A stretch of DNA of 64,000 bases from VXNE01 sp965200505 (lineage in GTDB: Bacteria; Pseudomonadota; Gammaproteobacteria; Pseudomonadales; Azotimanducaceae), in assembly GCA_965200505.1 (NCBI GenBank), contig OZ241343.1:124001-188000 (forward strand). The letters are read 5' to 3'. The translations under genes were made by a program, and so were the position numbers. This document shows, in pieces, positions 43,928 through 50,624 of the stretch; within the stretch, counting starts at the first letter, position 1, and every line of letters starts with the position of its first letter. Under the pieces are notes generated by a model. It did no database searches, was not told the origin of the DNA, and saw only the letters and a program-made list of their open reading frames with translations.

Positions 43928-44503
43928 CTAGCGGCCCAAGGCGACCCGTTGCACATGGAACACGGATGGCGCACCGCGCAGGAGCGTGTCCCCGTTGTGG
44001 CCCACGACTTCGATGTGTACTCGATGGCGCCCCCGCGCCACGTTGGCGAGGGTGAACTCCACCGCGGCATCGCCAGTGCCCGCGGCTTCGCCGAGTGGCG
44101 CGCCATCAAGAAACAGCACGGCGCGATGGCCGTCGCGCAAGGGCGGCGACACCTGCCCGCGCAGCGTCACCGCGCCGCCGTTGGCGCGCACCGCCACGCC
44201 CGCCGCCGGCGCCACGATGCGCGCCGCGGCGTAGCCTTCGCCCTCGGCGCCTGCCTCATCGCCGGCAGCGCCGCCCGGTGCCTCGGCTGACGTTGGTCGC
44301 ACCGCGTACACATTGACGGGGCCTTGCGGCAGCGGCACGGCGGCCGCGCCGGCCGGCGGCGCGTCGCTGAAGACCGGCAATCCGTCCGCATCCACCCAGC
44401 GATACACCACATCCGCTTGCGCTCCCCCCGCGAGGGCGAGCAGCAGCGCCGCCGAACATGCCGCCTTGGCGCACCTAGCCGAGCACGGGCGCGGCGGTCG
44501 CAT
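43928..44503 (-). CDS. DUF4124 domain exported protein
   Basis: From the ATG at 44503 the 191-residue protein has a signal peptide (hydrophobic stretch ending GGAQA, about residue 30) followed by the DUF4124 core DVVYRWVDADGLPVFSDAPPAGA. The C-terminal half is an Ig-like beta-domain (VTLRGQVSPPLRDGHRAVLFLDG, GRHRVHIEVVGHNGD). A DUF4124 protein sits between glnA and ntrB in Pseudomonas and many relatives, so placement is conserved, but no function is established. It is probably periplasmic or surface-attached. Confidence 0.88.
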   Translation of the reverse strand: MRPPRPCSARCAKAACSAALLLALAGGAQADVVYRWVDADGLPVFSDAPPAGAAAVPLPQGPVNVYAVRPTSAEAPGGAAGDEAGAEGEGYAAARIVAPAAGVAVRANGGAVTLRGQVSPPLRDGHRAVLFLDGAPLGEAAGTGDAAVEFTLANVARGRHRVHIEVVGHNGDTLLRGAPSVFHVQRVALGR

Positions 44504-44554
44504 TGCGGGGCAGCCCACGGCCGATTCCACGACCCAAGGCCGCCCCGCCGCCGA

Positions 44555-45967
44555 TCAGACCGAGTAGTACAAATCGAACTCGGCCGGGTGCGTGGTCATG
44601 CGCAGCAAGTCCACGTCGGCCTGCTTGAGTTCGATGTAGGCGTCGATCTGATCGTCGCTGAACACGCCGCCGGTGGTGAGGAACGCGCGGTCGCTGTCGA
44701 GGGCCTCCAAGGCTTGGTCCAAGGACGCGCACACCGTCGGGACGCCCACCAGTTCCTCCGGCGCGAGGTCGTACAGATCCTTGTCGAACGGGTCGCCCGG
44801 ATGAATCTGGTTCTGGATGCCGTCAATGCCGGCCATCAGCATGGCCGCGAACGTCAGATACGGGTTGCCGGCCGAATCCGGGAACCGCACCTCCACCCGA
44901 TACGCCATCGGATTGCCGCCCTGCACGTAGGGGATGCGGATGGAAGCGGAACGGTTGCGCGCCGAGTAGGCCAACAACACCGGCGCCTCGAAGCCCGGCA
45001 CCAGCCGCTTGTAGGAGTTGGTGGCGGCGTTGGAAAAGGCGTTGATGGCGCGGGCGTGCTTGATGATGCCGCCGATGTAGTAGAGCGCCGTCTCGGAGAG
45101 GCCGGCATAGCCATCGCCGTAGAACGTGTTCTCGCCTTCGCGGGTGATGGATTGATGCACATGCATCCCGTTGCCGTTGTCGCCCACCAAGGGCTTGGGC
45201 ATGAACGTGGCCGTCTTGCCGTAGGCGTGCGCGACGTTGTGGACGCAGTACTTGTAGATCTGCACCTCGTCCGCCTTCGCCACCAGCGTGTTGAAGCGCG
45301 CCCCGATTTCGTTTTGGCAGGCCGTGCCCACTTCGTGGTGATGCACCTCCACCGCGACGCCCATGGACTGCATGGCGCTGCACATGGCGCTGCGCAGGTC
45401 CGCCGCGGAATCCACCGGCGGCACCGGGAAGTAACCGCCCTTCACCCGCGGGCGGTGGCCCAAGTTGCCCCCCTCGAACTCGGCGTTGGACTCCCAAGCC
45501 GCCTCCTCCGCGGAGATGGCATACGAAGCGCCGGAGATGTCCACCTTCCAGCGCACATCGTCGAAGACGAAGAACTCCGCCTCCGGCCCGAAGTAAGCCG
45601 TGTCGCCGATGCCCGTGGATGCCAAGTACTTCTCGGCGAGCTTGGCCGTGGAGCGCGGGTCGCGGCCGTAGGGCTGCATGGTGCTCGGCTCCACGATGTC
45701 GCAACGCAGGTTGACGGTGGTTTCGTCGCGGAAGGGATCCAACACCGGGGTCGAATCGTCTGGCAGCAGGATCATGTCGGATTCGTTGATGGACTTCCAA
45801 CCCGAGATGGACGAACCATCGAACATGAGGCCGTCGGCGAACACGTCTTCGTCCACGCGCTCGGCCGGCATGGTGGTGTGTTGCTCCTTGCCCCGTGGGT
45901 CGGTGAACCGCAGGTCCACCCACTTGGCGTCTTTGTCCTTGATTAGCTGCAGTGTGTTTTTCGACAT
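44555..45967 (-). CDS. glnA: Glutamine synthetase type I
   Basis: The 470-residue enzyme starts MSKNTLQLIKDKDAKWVDLRF, preceded by an AAGGAGCG ribosome site. It shows the grasp and metal-site motifs (FDGSSISGW, ALYYIGGIIKHA, GNGMHVHQSI) and the adenylylation tyrosine in DLYDLAPEEL (about residue 398), so activity should be controlled by GlnE-type adenylylation. It makes glutamine from glutamate and ammonia. A long leader of about 120 bases separates it from a sigma-54 element. ntrB and ntrC follow downstream. Confidence 0.97.
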   Translation of the reverse strand: MSKNTLQLIKDKDAKWVDLRFTDPRGKEQHTTMPAERVDEDVFADGLMFDGSSISGWKSINESDMILLPDDSTPVLDPFRDETTVNLRCDIVEPSTMQPYGRDPRSTAKLAEKYLASTGIGDTAYFGPEAEFFVFDDVRWKVDISGASYAISAEEAAWESNAEFEGGNLGHRPRVKGGYFPVPPVDSAADLRSAMCSAMQSMGVAVEVHHHEVGTACQNEIGARFNTLVAKADEVQIYKYCVHNVAHAYGKTATFMPKPLVGDNGNGMHVHQSITREGENTFYGDGYAGLSETALYYIGGIIKHARAINAFSNAATNSYKRLVPGFEAPVLLAYSARNRSASIRIPYVQGGNPMAYRVEVRFPDSAGNPYLTFAAMLMAGIDGIQNQIHPGDPFDKDLYDLAPEELVGVPTVCASLDQALEALDSDRAFLTTGGVFSDDQIDAYIELKQADVDLLRMTTHPAEFDLYYSV

Positions 45968-46097
45968 TCGGCTAACGCTCCTTGTGAGTTCGTTGTCTAA
46001 ACGACGGCGCGAGGCGCGTCGCCCCAAGCGGCTCGGCGCCGGGCGTCCTCAAGGCCGCCGGCGCCAGGCAGACCCTGCCTGCCGCTGCTTCGGAGTG

Positions 46098-46113
46098 TGC
46101 AAAATCGGCGCCA
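46098..46113 (-). promoter_or_regulatory. Sigma-54 promoter candidate of glnA
   Basis: On the minus strand TGGCGCCGATTTTGCA fits TGGCAC-N5-TTGCA except for two positions in the -24 box. The -24 GG and -12 GC are correctly spaced. It lies about 130 bp upstream of the glnA ATG. I did not find a clear NtrC site upstream of it. Confidence 0.55.
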
Positions 46114-46234
46114 ACTGGCCCGCCGGCGCGAAACTCGCTCCCCCCAATGCCGATGGCGTGGTGCCGGCAAGCCCCCCGCCGAACATCGCGCCATCGCCCC
46201 CGGAGCGGCCAACGTTGGCCACCCACGGTCGCGT

Positions 46235-46486
46235 TCAATTTTCGCACACTTCGACGCGAATGCGAATGTCCGCCCCATCGTGCCAAGTATCCACCACGCG
46301 ATGGCCATGCACTTGGCACCAGGCCGGAATGTCGTGCAGAACGCCCGGGTCCGTGGCGAGCACATCCATCAGGTCGCCCGGCGCCAAGGCGCGCACCGCG
46401 TCTTGTGTGCGGATCACCGGCAACGGGCACAAGAGGCCGCGCGCGTCCAGCTCGCGCACCGGTGCCGCGCCCGTGGCGTCAGACAT
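46235..46486 (-). CDS. TusA/SirA-like sulfur-carrier protein
   Basis: The 83-residue protein has the TusA core ELDARGLLCPLPVIRTQDAV with the sulfur-carrying Cys in the CPLP motif (about residue 20), and the later GDLMDVLATDPGVLHDI segment. TusA proteins relay persulfide sulfur in tRNA thiolation and other pathways. Its start overlaps the stop of the PP-loop ATPase by 8 bp, so the two are coupled and probably act together in sulfur transfer. Whether it is the canonical TusA or a specialised paralogue cannot be told from the window. Confidence 0.9.
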   Translation of the reverse strand: MSDATGAAPVRELDARGLLCPLPVIRTQDAVRALAPGDLMDVLATDPGVLHDIPAWCQVHGHRVVDTWHDGADIRIRVEVCEN

Positions 46487-47522
46487 GCCAAGCGTGGGGA
46501 ATCTCGTCCGCCGGCAATGGCGTCACCTGCAACGCCTCGCTCACGCCGTTGGTGTGATGCACGCTCACCCCGACTCTGGCGGCGGCGCGGCCTTGGCTGT
46601 AGCGGGCCAAGAGCCGCGCGGCCAGATTGATGTCGCGGCGGCCGGGTGTGCCATCGACGAGCGCCAACGGCCCCTCGACGTTCGTCGTGCGTAGATGCAG
46701 GAAGCGCTTCCGGTAGCCTTCGAGGAAGCGGTTCTCACCGGCTTCCCGGCCAACGATGAGCTTGTAATGGCGCGCCGGCCGAATGTGCCGCCCCACCTTG
46801 AGCAGCACGATGTCGTCCAGCTCGTAGTCGCGTTCGCCACGCGCCTGCCACAGGTCCGCGAGTTTGCGGGCGTAGGCCGCGTCCGTCAGGAAACAGCAGC
46901 CGCCGGCCGGCTGCGCGTAGTCCGAGAAGCCAAACGCCGCCGCCAAAGCCATCTGCGGCTTGCGGCTGCGCCCCTCAAAGCCGTGCAACCGCTCCCGATC
47001 CACCCAGCCCTCACGCTCCGGCTTGGTGGGCGGCAGGCGCTTGGCGCAGAGCGGGCGCAGCAGCAGGTCTTCCGCGCCGGACTCCCGGGCGATGATCGGC
47101 ATGGTGGCCTTGCGCTGCGATTTCGGACGCTGGCCGATCACTTCGCCGGTGACGACGAAGTCAAAGCCGCCGTCGTCCATGAAACCCCACGCCAACGCCT
47201 TGTGTACCATGAATATCTTGCAGTCGAGACAGGGATTCAGGTGCTGGCCGTAGCCGTGCTTGGGCTGCAGCACGATGTCCTTGTACTGCGCCGAGACATC
47301 GATGATGTGCAGCTTGATGCCCAGCTGTTCGGCCACCCACAGTGCGTTGTTGCGCTTGGGCCGCGCTTGGCGGCGGGTGCGGATGGCCGAGGTGTGGCCT
47401 TCCACGCAGAATCCGGTGTAGAAGTTGAGGCCCTCCACATGCACACCCTGCTCCATCACCACCTTCGCGGCGAGCATGGAGTCAAGGCCGCCGGAAATGA
47501 GCGCCACCGCCTTTCTGTTCAT
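46479..47522 (-). CDS. PP-loop ATPase, ThiI/MnmA-like tRNA sulfur-transfer enzyme
   Basis: The protein (347 residues from the ATG at 47522, or 350 from 47531) opens with the PP-loop ALISGGLDSMLAAKV (about residues 7-21), typical of ThiI, MnmA and related adenylating enzymes. Cysteines occur in FCVEGH, NPCLDCKIFM and GGCCFLTD, spaced like a metal or persulfide site. The C-terminal part has VGRHIRPARHYKLIVGREAGEN. This is the uncharacterised family often annotated tRNA 5-methylaminomethyl-2-thiouridylate methyltransferase-like. Coupling with TusA supports a role in tRNA or cofactor thiolation. Confidence 0.82.
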   Translation of the reverse strand: MNRKAVALISGGLDSMLAAKVVMEQGVHVEGLNFYTGFCVEGHTSAIRTRRQARPKRNNALWVAEQLGIKLHIIDVSAQYKDIVLQPKHGYGQHLNPCLDCKIFMVHKALAWGFMDDGGFDFVVTGEVIGQRPKSQRKATMPIIARESGAEDLLLRPLCAKRLPPTKPEREGWVDRERLHGFEGRSRKPQMALAAAFGFSDYAQPAGGCCFLTDAAYARKLADLWQARGERDYELDDIVLLKVGRHIRPARHYKLIVGREAGENRFLEGYRKRFLHLRTTNVEGPLALVDGTPGRRDINLAARLLARYSQGRAAARVGVSVHHTNGVSEALQVTPLPADEIPHAWHV

Positions 47523-47618
47523 GGCGCCCATTCTAGAACCCCTGGGTTGGCGGCAGAAGTGTTTGCGCGCGGGCCGCGCCGGCAGCATCCCGCCGCGACC
47601 GTTGGCGACCCTTAGCCG

Positions 47619-48056
47619 ATGAAGGCGCTCTGCCAGCGCGTGACCGCCGCGGCGGTGGCCGTGGACGGCGCCGAGGTCGCCCGCATCGGCCGCGGGCTCC
47701 TAGTGTTCGTCGGCGTCGGCCAAGAGGATGACGCGCCATGTGCCGTCGCGCTGGCGGACAAGACCTTGGCGCTCAGGGTGTTCGCGGACGCCGCCAAGCC
47801 CATGAACCGCTCCGTCATGGACATCGGCGGCGCCATCCTGGCCGTGCCCCAGTTCACCCTGCTGGCGGACACTTCCCGCGGCAACCGCCCGAGCTTCGCG
47901 CGCGCCGCCGCGCCGGCCGAGGCGAAGGCGCTCTTCGAACACTACGTGCAGGCGCTGCGCCGCCATTGGGACGCGGTGCATACGGGCGTTTTCGGCGCCG
48001 ACATGCAGGTGAGCCTGACCAACGACGGCCCGGTGACGATCCTGCTGGAACGGTGA
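47619..48056 (+). CDS. dtd: D-aminoacyl-tRNA deacylase
   Basis: The 145-residue protein matches DTD over its full length: MKALCQRVTAAAVAVDG, the SQxxL-type motif here read as VPQFTLLAD (about 78-86), and GPVTILLE near the end including the cis-Gly-Pro dipeptide (NDGPVT). It removes D-amino acids or glycine from mischarged tRNA. It is transcribed rightward, divergent from the PP-loop gene with a 96-bp gap. In many genomes dtd lies near tRNA-modification genes, as here. Confidence 0.95.
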   Translation: MKALCQRVTAAAVAVDGAEVARIGRGLLVFVGVGQEDDAPCAVALADKTLALRVFADAAKPMNRSVMDIGGAILAVPQFTLLADTSRGNRPSFARAAAPAEAKALFEHYVQALRRHWDAVHTGVFGADMQVSLTNDGPVTILLER

Positions 48057-48081
48057 ACCGCCGCGCCGAACCTTGGCTGCT

Positions 48082-48351
48082 ATGCTTGGCGCCGTGACGC
48101 TGCACGAGACGCCCTTCGCCATCCCCCCGGCGCCGAGTTCCGCCGCTGGGCGGCTGGGCGCGTTGCTGTGCGCGGCGCTGCCGCCCCAAGGCGCATGGAG
48201 CGACGAAGCCTACCTCTGGCTCACGGACCACAGCCGCCGCCTCATCGAGTTCACGGACGGCTGGCTGGAGGAACTGCCCATGCCCACCTCGTCCCCACTC
48301 AACGCAGATAGCTGCATCTCGCGTGGACACAGGCCGATTTCTCACACATAA
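48082..48351 (+). pseudogene. Truncated Uma2 (DUF820) family endonuclease gene
   Basis: From the ATG at 48082 the first 69 codons resemble the Uma2 N-terminus: WSDEAYLWLTDHSRRLIEFTDGWLEELPMPT is the typical opening of the PD-(D/E)XK fold. After MPT (about nt 48288) the usual DRHQ block is replaced by unrelated residues and a stop at 48349-48351, so roughly 130 residues with the nuclease site are gone. The break marks a junction with the hairpin-bearing segment that follows. Confidence 0.65.
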
Positions 48352-48443
48352 TGTGGCCGTGTTCGGCGGCGAGAAAGGAGGTGATCTGTGAAATCTGCGG
48401 TAGAGGAGCGGGGACGGTAGTAACCGCTCCCATCCCGGGGTGA
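48351..48443 (+). other. Small-ORF segment with perfect Shine-Dalgarno
   Basis: AAAGGAGGTGATC at 48374-48386 is complementary to all 13 bases of the anti-SD end of 16S rRNA. Two overlapping readings are open. One is a 10-codon frame from GTG 48388 to TAG 48420 (VKSAVEERGR), correctly spaced from the SD. The other is a 30-codon frame from ATG 48351 to TGA 48443 containing VICEICGRGAG with a CxxC pair. I cannot decide which, if any, is used. The region lies between the broken Uma2 gene and the LLM gene. Confidence 0.4.
48405..48430. repeat. Hairpin 1: 7-bp inverted repeat
   Basis: GGAGCGG (48405-48411) and CCGCTCC (48424-48430) are perfect complements around a 12-base loop. The hairpin begins inside the 10-codon frame and would be opened or closed by a ribosome on it, as in an attenuator. 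Confidence 0.5.
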
Positions 48444-48479
48444 AGGCGCTGCGGCGGCATCGGACGGCGCAGCGCCTTC
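48442..48479. repeat. Hairpin 2: 12-bp perfect inverted repeat
   Basis: GAAGGCGCTGCG (48442-48453) and CGCAGCGCCTTC (48468-48479) pair perfectly around a 14-base loop. No T-run follows on either strand, so a simple intrinsic terminator is not supported. The remaining 220 bp to the next gene hold no feature that I can support. Confidence 0.55.
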
Positions 48480-48700
48480 GCCAGAACACCCACCCCAGCG
48501 GCCTTGGCGCCCACGCCCGCGCACTCCAGCGGCACCCCATCGTCCAAGCGCCGCGCCAAGTGGCCCGTTAGCGCCACCCGCCCCCGTTCAACGCCACCGG
48601 CTCAACGCCCCCTAGCCCGTCCCTCGGGCCCCACCCAACGCGCCCCACGGTGCCCACCTGCTACCATCACCACACCGAATCGTCGCCAACGGGGGGAAGG

Positions 48701-49615
48701 ATGAAGCTCGCAGTGGAGTTCCCAAGCGTCGCGTACCGCGAGGGCGGGGCTGGCGTGGTGAAGCTGGCGCAGGGCATCGAAGCCATCGGCTACGACCACA
48801 TCGACATGTTCGACCACGTCATCATGGGCTACCCCACGGATACCCGCCCAGCGCCCATCTACCCGCCGCGAATGCCCATCATGGAAGCGCTGATGACATT
48901 GAGCTTCATCGCTTCCGCCACCTCACGGGTGGGCCTCGGCACCGAGGTGCTGGTGTTGCCGCAGCGCCAGCCGGTGCTGGTGGCCAAGCAGGTGGCCACC
49001 CTCGACACGTTGTCTGGCGGGCGTGTGCGCTTGGGCGTGGGCGTCGGCTGGCAAGCCTCCGAATACGATGCATTGGAAGAGCGCTTCGACAACCGCGGCA
49101 AGCGCATGGACGAGGCGATTCAAGTGCTGCGCGCCTATTGGGGCGACGAACGGGTGGATTTCGCGGGCGAGCACTACTCGGCCACCGCGATGGCGATGGA
49201 GCCGAAGCCGCCGCAGGGGCGCGCCCTGCCCATCTGGATTGGCGGCGCCGTGGAGGCGGCGCTCAAGCGCGTCGGCGAGCACGGCGATGGCTGGCTCTCG
49301 AACGCCATCGCCGAGCCGGCCGTCGCCGCCAAGTGCCGCGAGCGCATCTCGCGCCACGCCGAGGCGGCCGGGCGCGACCCCGCCGCCATCGGCTACCAGC
49401 AGATGCTCGCCCTGCCCCCGCGCGACAAAGCGGACAAGGCGTTCTACGCGGATCGGGAGCAGGTGGTGCGGCGCGCGGAAGCCGTGGCCGCGATGGGCTT
49501 CGATTGGGCCGCGCTCAACGCGACGGCCATCTTCCAAGCCGGCGCCCGCAGCGTGGATGCGATGCTGAACGAGTTGGGCGAGCTGCACACGCTCATCCAC
49601 GCCGCCGCCGGCTGA
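48701..49615 (+). CDS. LLM-class oxidoreductase, TIGR03619-like (possibly F420-dependent)
   Basis: The 304-residue protein starts at an ATG with a GGGGGGAAGG ribosome site. It has the luciferase-like barrel with LAVEFPSVAYREGG, AIGYDHIDMFDHVIMG and RVGLGTEVLVLPQRQPVLVAKQVATLDTLSGGRVRLGVGVGW (about residues 75-116), which is the conserved cofactor-phosphate region of this subfamily. PIWIGGAVEAALKRVGEHGDGW follows. The motif is typical of enzymes often labelled F420-dependent, though F420 use is not shown in most gammaproteobacteria. No neighbouring gene reveals the substrate. Confidence 0.9.
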   Translation: MKLAVEFPSVAYREGGAGVVKLAQGIEAIGYDHIDMFDHVIMGYPTDTRPAPIYPPRMPIMEALMTLSFIASATSRVGLGTEVLVLPQRQPVLVAKQVATLDTLSGGRVRLGVGVGWQASEYDALEERFDNRGKRMDEAIQVLRAYWGDERVDFAGEHYSATAMAMEPKPPQGRALPIWIGGAVEAALKRVGEHGDGWLSNAIAEPAVAAKCRERISRHAEAAGRDPAAIGYQQMLALPPRDKADKAFYADREQVVRRAEAVAAMGFDWAALNATAIFQAGARSVDAMLNELGELHTLIHAAAG

Positions 49616-49636
49616 GGCCCACCCGCGAACGGGGCG

Positions 49637-50605
49637 CTACAGCGAATACAGCGTCACGAACATCACCAGCAGCAGGGCCGGGGCCAACATGATCGAATAC
49701 AACGTGACGAGCGCCAGCCACTTGGCGCCCGTCACGATTCGGCCATCCCCGTAATACCTCCTGAGCGCCATGTATTGGTAAGCGCCGAGCCAGAGCATGA
49801 TGGCGGTGGCCACCAGCTCGACGATGTCGTCGTCCGGCAGCAGCAGTATCACGGTACACGCCATGAAGGCGACGATGTGGATGTGCATCCCGAAAACGAG
49901 ATGCTCCACGTAGTAACGCCGCCGCCGCCAGTACAGGAACGCCAGCAGCAGGGCATAGCCCGGCAGCATGAAGAACATGGCGATGGGAAGGTTGTCGAGC
50001 AGCTTGTCGAACGCCACCGTGGGTTGGTGCAGCACATCCACCATCTGCGCCAGCAGGAATCGCCCGAACGTGCCCATTTCCTGCACGTCGGCATCCAGCT
50101 TGAGGTTGGCCGCGCCCGCCAGGATCATGGTGCGCGTGAACCGCTCCTCGTCGGCCATGATCTCGTCCAGCTTGCGGGCTTGGCTCGGCGGCAGCAGCGC
50201 CCGCAATGCATGCACGTTGGCTTCGGCGCCCGGCGGGTCGGGCCGCTCCCGCACCGCGGCGATGCGTTCCCCATTCTCCATTTCGAGGTCCGCGGTGAGG
50301 GAGAGCACGAAGAAGAACGCGAGGCTGGCGAACAGGAATAGGCGCACCGGCGAGGCATAGCTCGCGCGGCGGTCGCGGGAGAACTCCGCCGGCAACTCGC
50401 CGGGCCGCGCCGCCATCAGCTTGAGTGTGCGCACGAGACGCGAATCCAGCTCGAACGCCTCGCGCAGGAACTCCCAAACCATGCGCGGCAGCGAGCGGAT
50501 GTAGCTGCGGTCGTTCTGGCCGCAGCGGGGGCAGAAGCGGTCCGCCCGAGGGCCGCCGCAATTGGGGCAGACGGCGCCGGCGGACCGCTCCAAGGTCTCG
50601 GACAT
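49637..50605 (-). CDS. DUF3667 family membrane protein with N-terminal zinc ribbon
   Basis: The 322-residue protein begins with a zinc ribbon (CPNCGGPRADRFCPRCGQ, about residues 14-31). A cytosolic RSLPRMVWEFLREAFELDSRLVRTLKLM stretch and about five hydrophobic segments follow. This is the DUF3667 architecture. Function is unknown for the family. It is followed downstream by a bare gap to the convergent LLM gene and lies 19 bp after the first PQQ dehydrogenase stop on the same strand, so it may be cotranscribed with it. Confidence 0.82.
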   Translation of the reverse strand: MSETLERSAGAVCPNCGGPRADRFCPRCGQNDRSYIRSLPRMVWEFLREAFELDSRLVRTLKLMAARPGELPAEFSRDRRASYASPVRLFLFASLAFFFVLSLTADLEMENGERIAAVRERPDPPGAEANVHALRALLPPSQARKLDEIMADEERFTRTMILAGAANLKLDADVQEMGTFGRFLLAQMVDVLHQPTVAFDKLLDNLPIAMFFMLPGYALLLAFLYWRRRRYYVEHLVFGMHIHIVAFMACTVILLLPDDDIVELVATAIMLWLGAYQYMALRRYYGDGRIVTGAKWLALVTLYSIMLAPALLLVMFVTLYSL

Positions 50606-50624
50606 CAAGGTGGGTCGAGGCGCT

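Noticed and set aside
48442..48479. The 12-bp hairpin as an intrinsic terminator
   Set aside because: No T-run follows on either strand, so termination is not supported.
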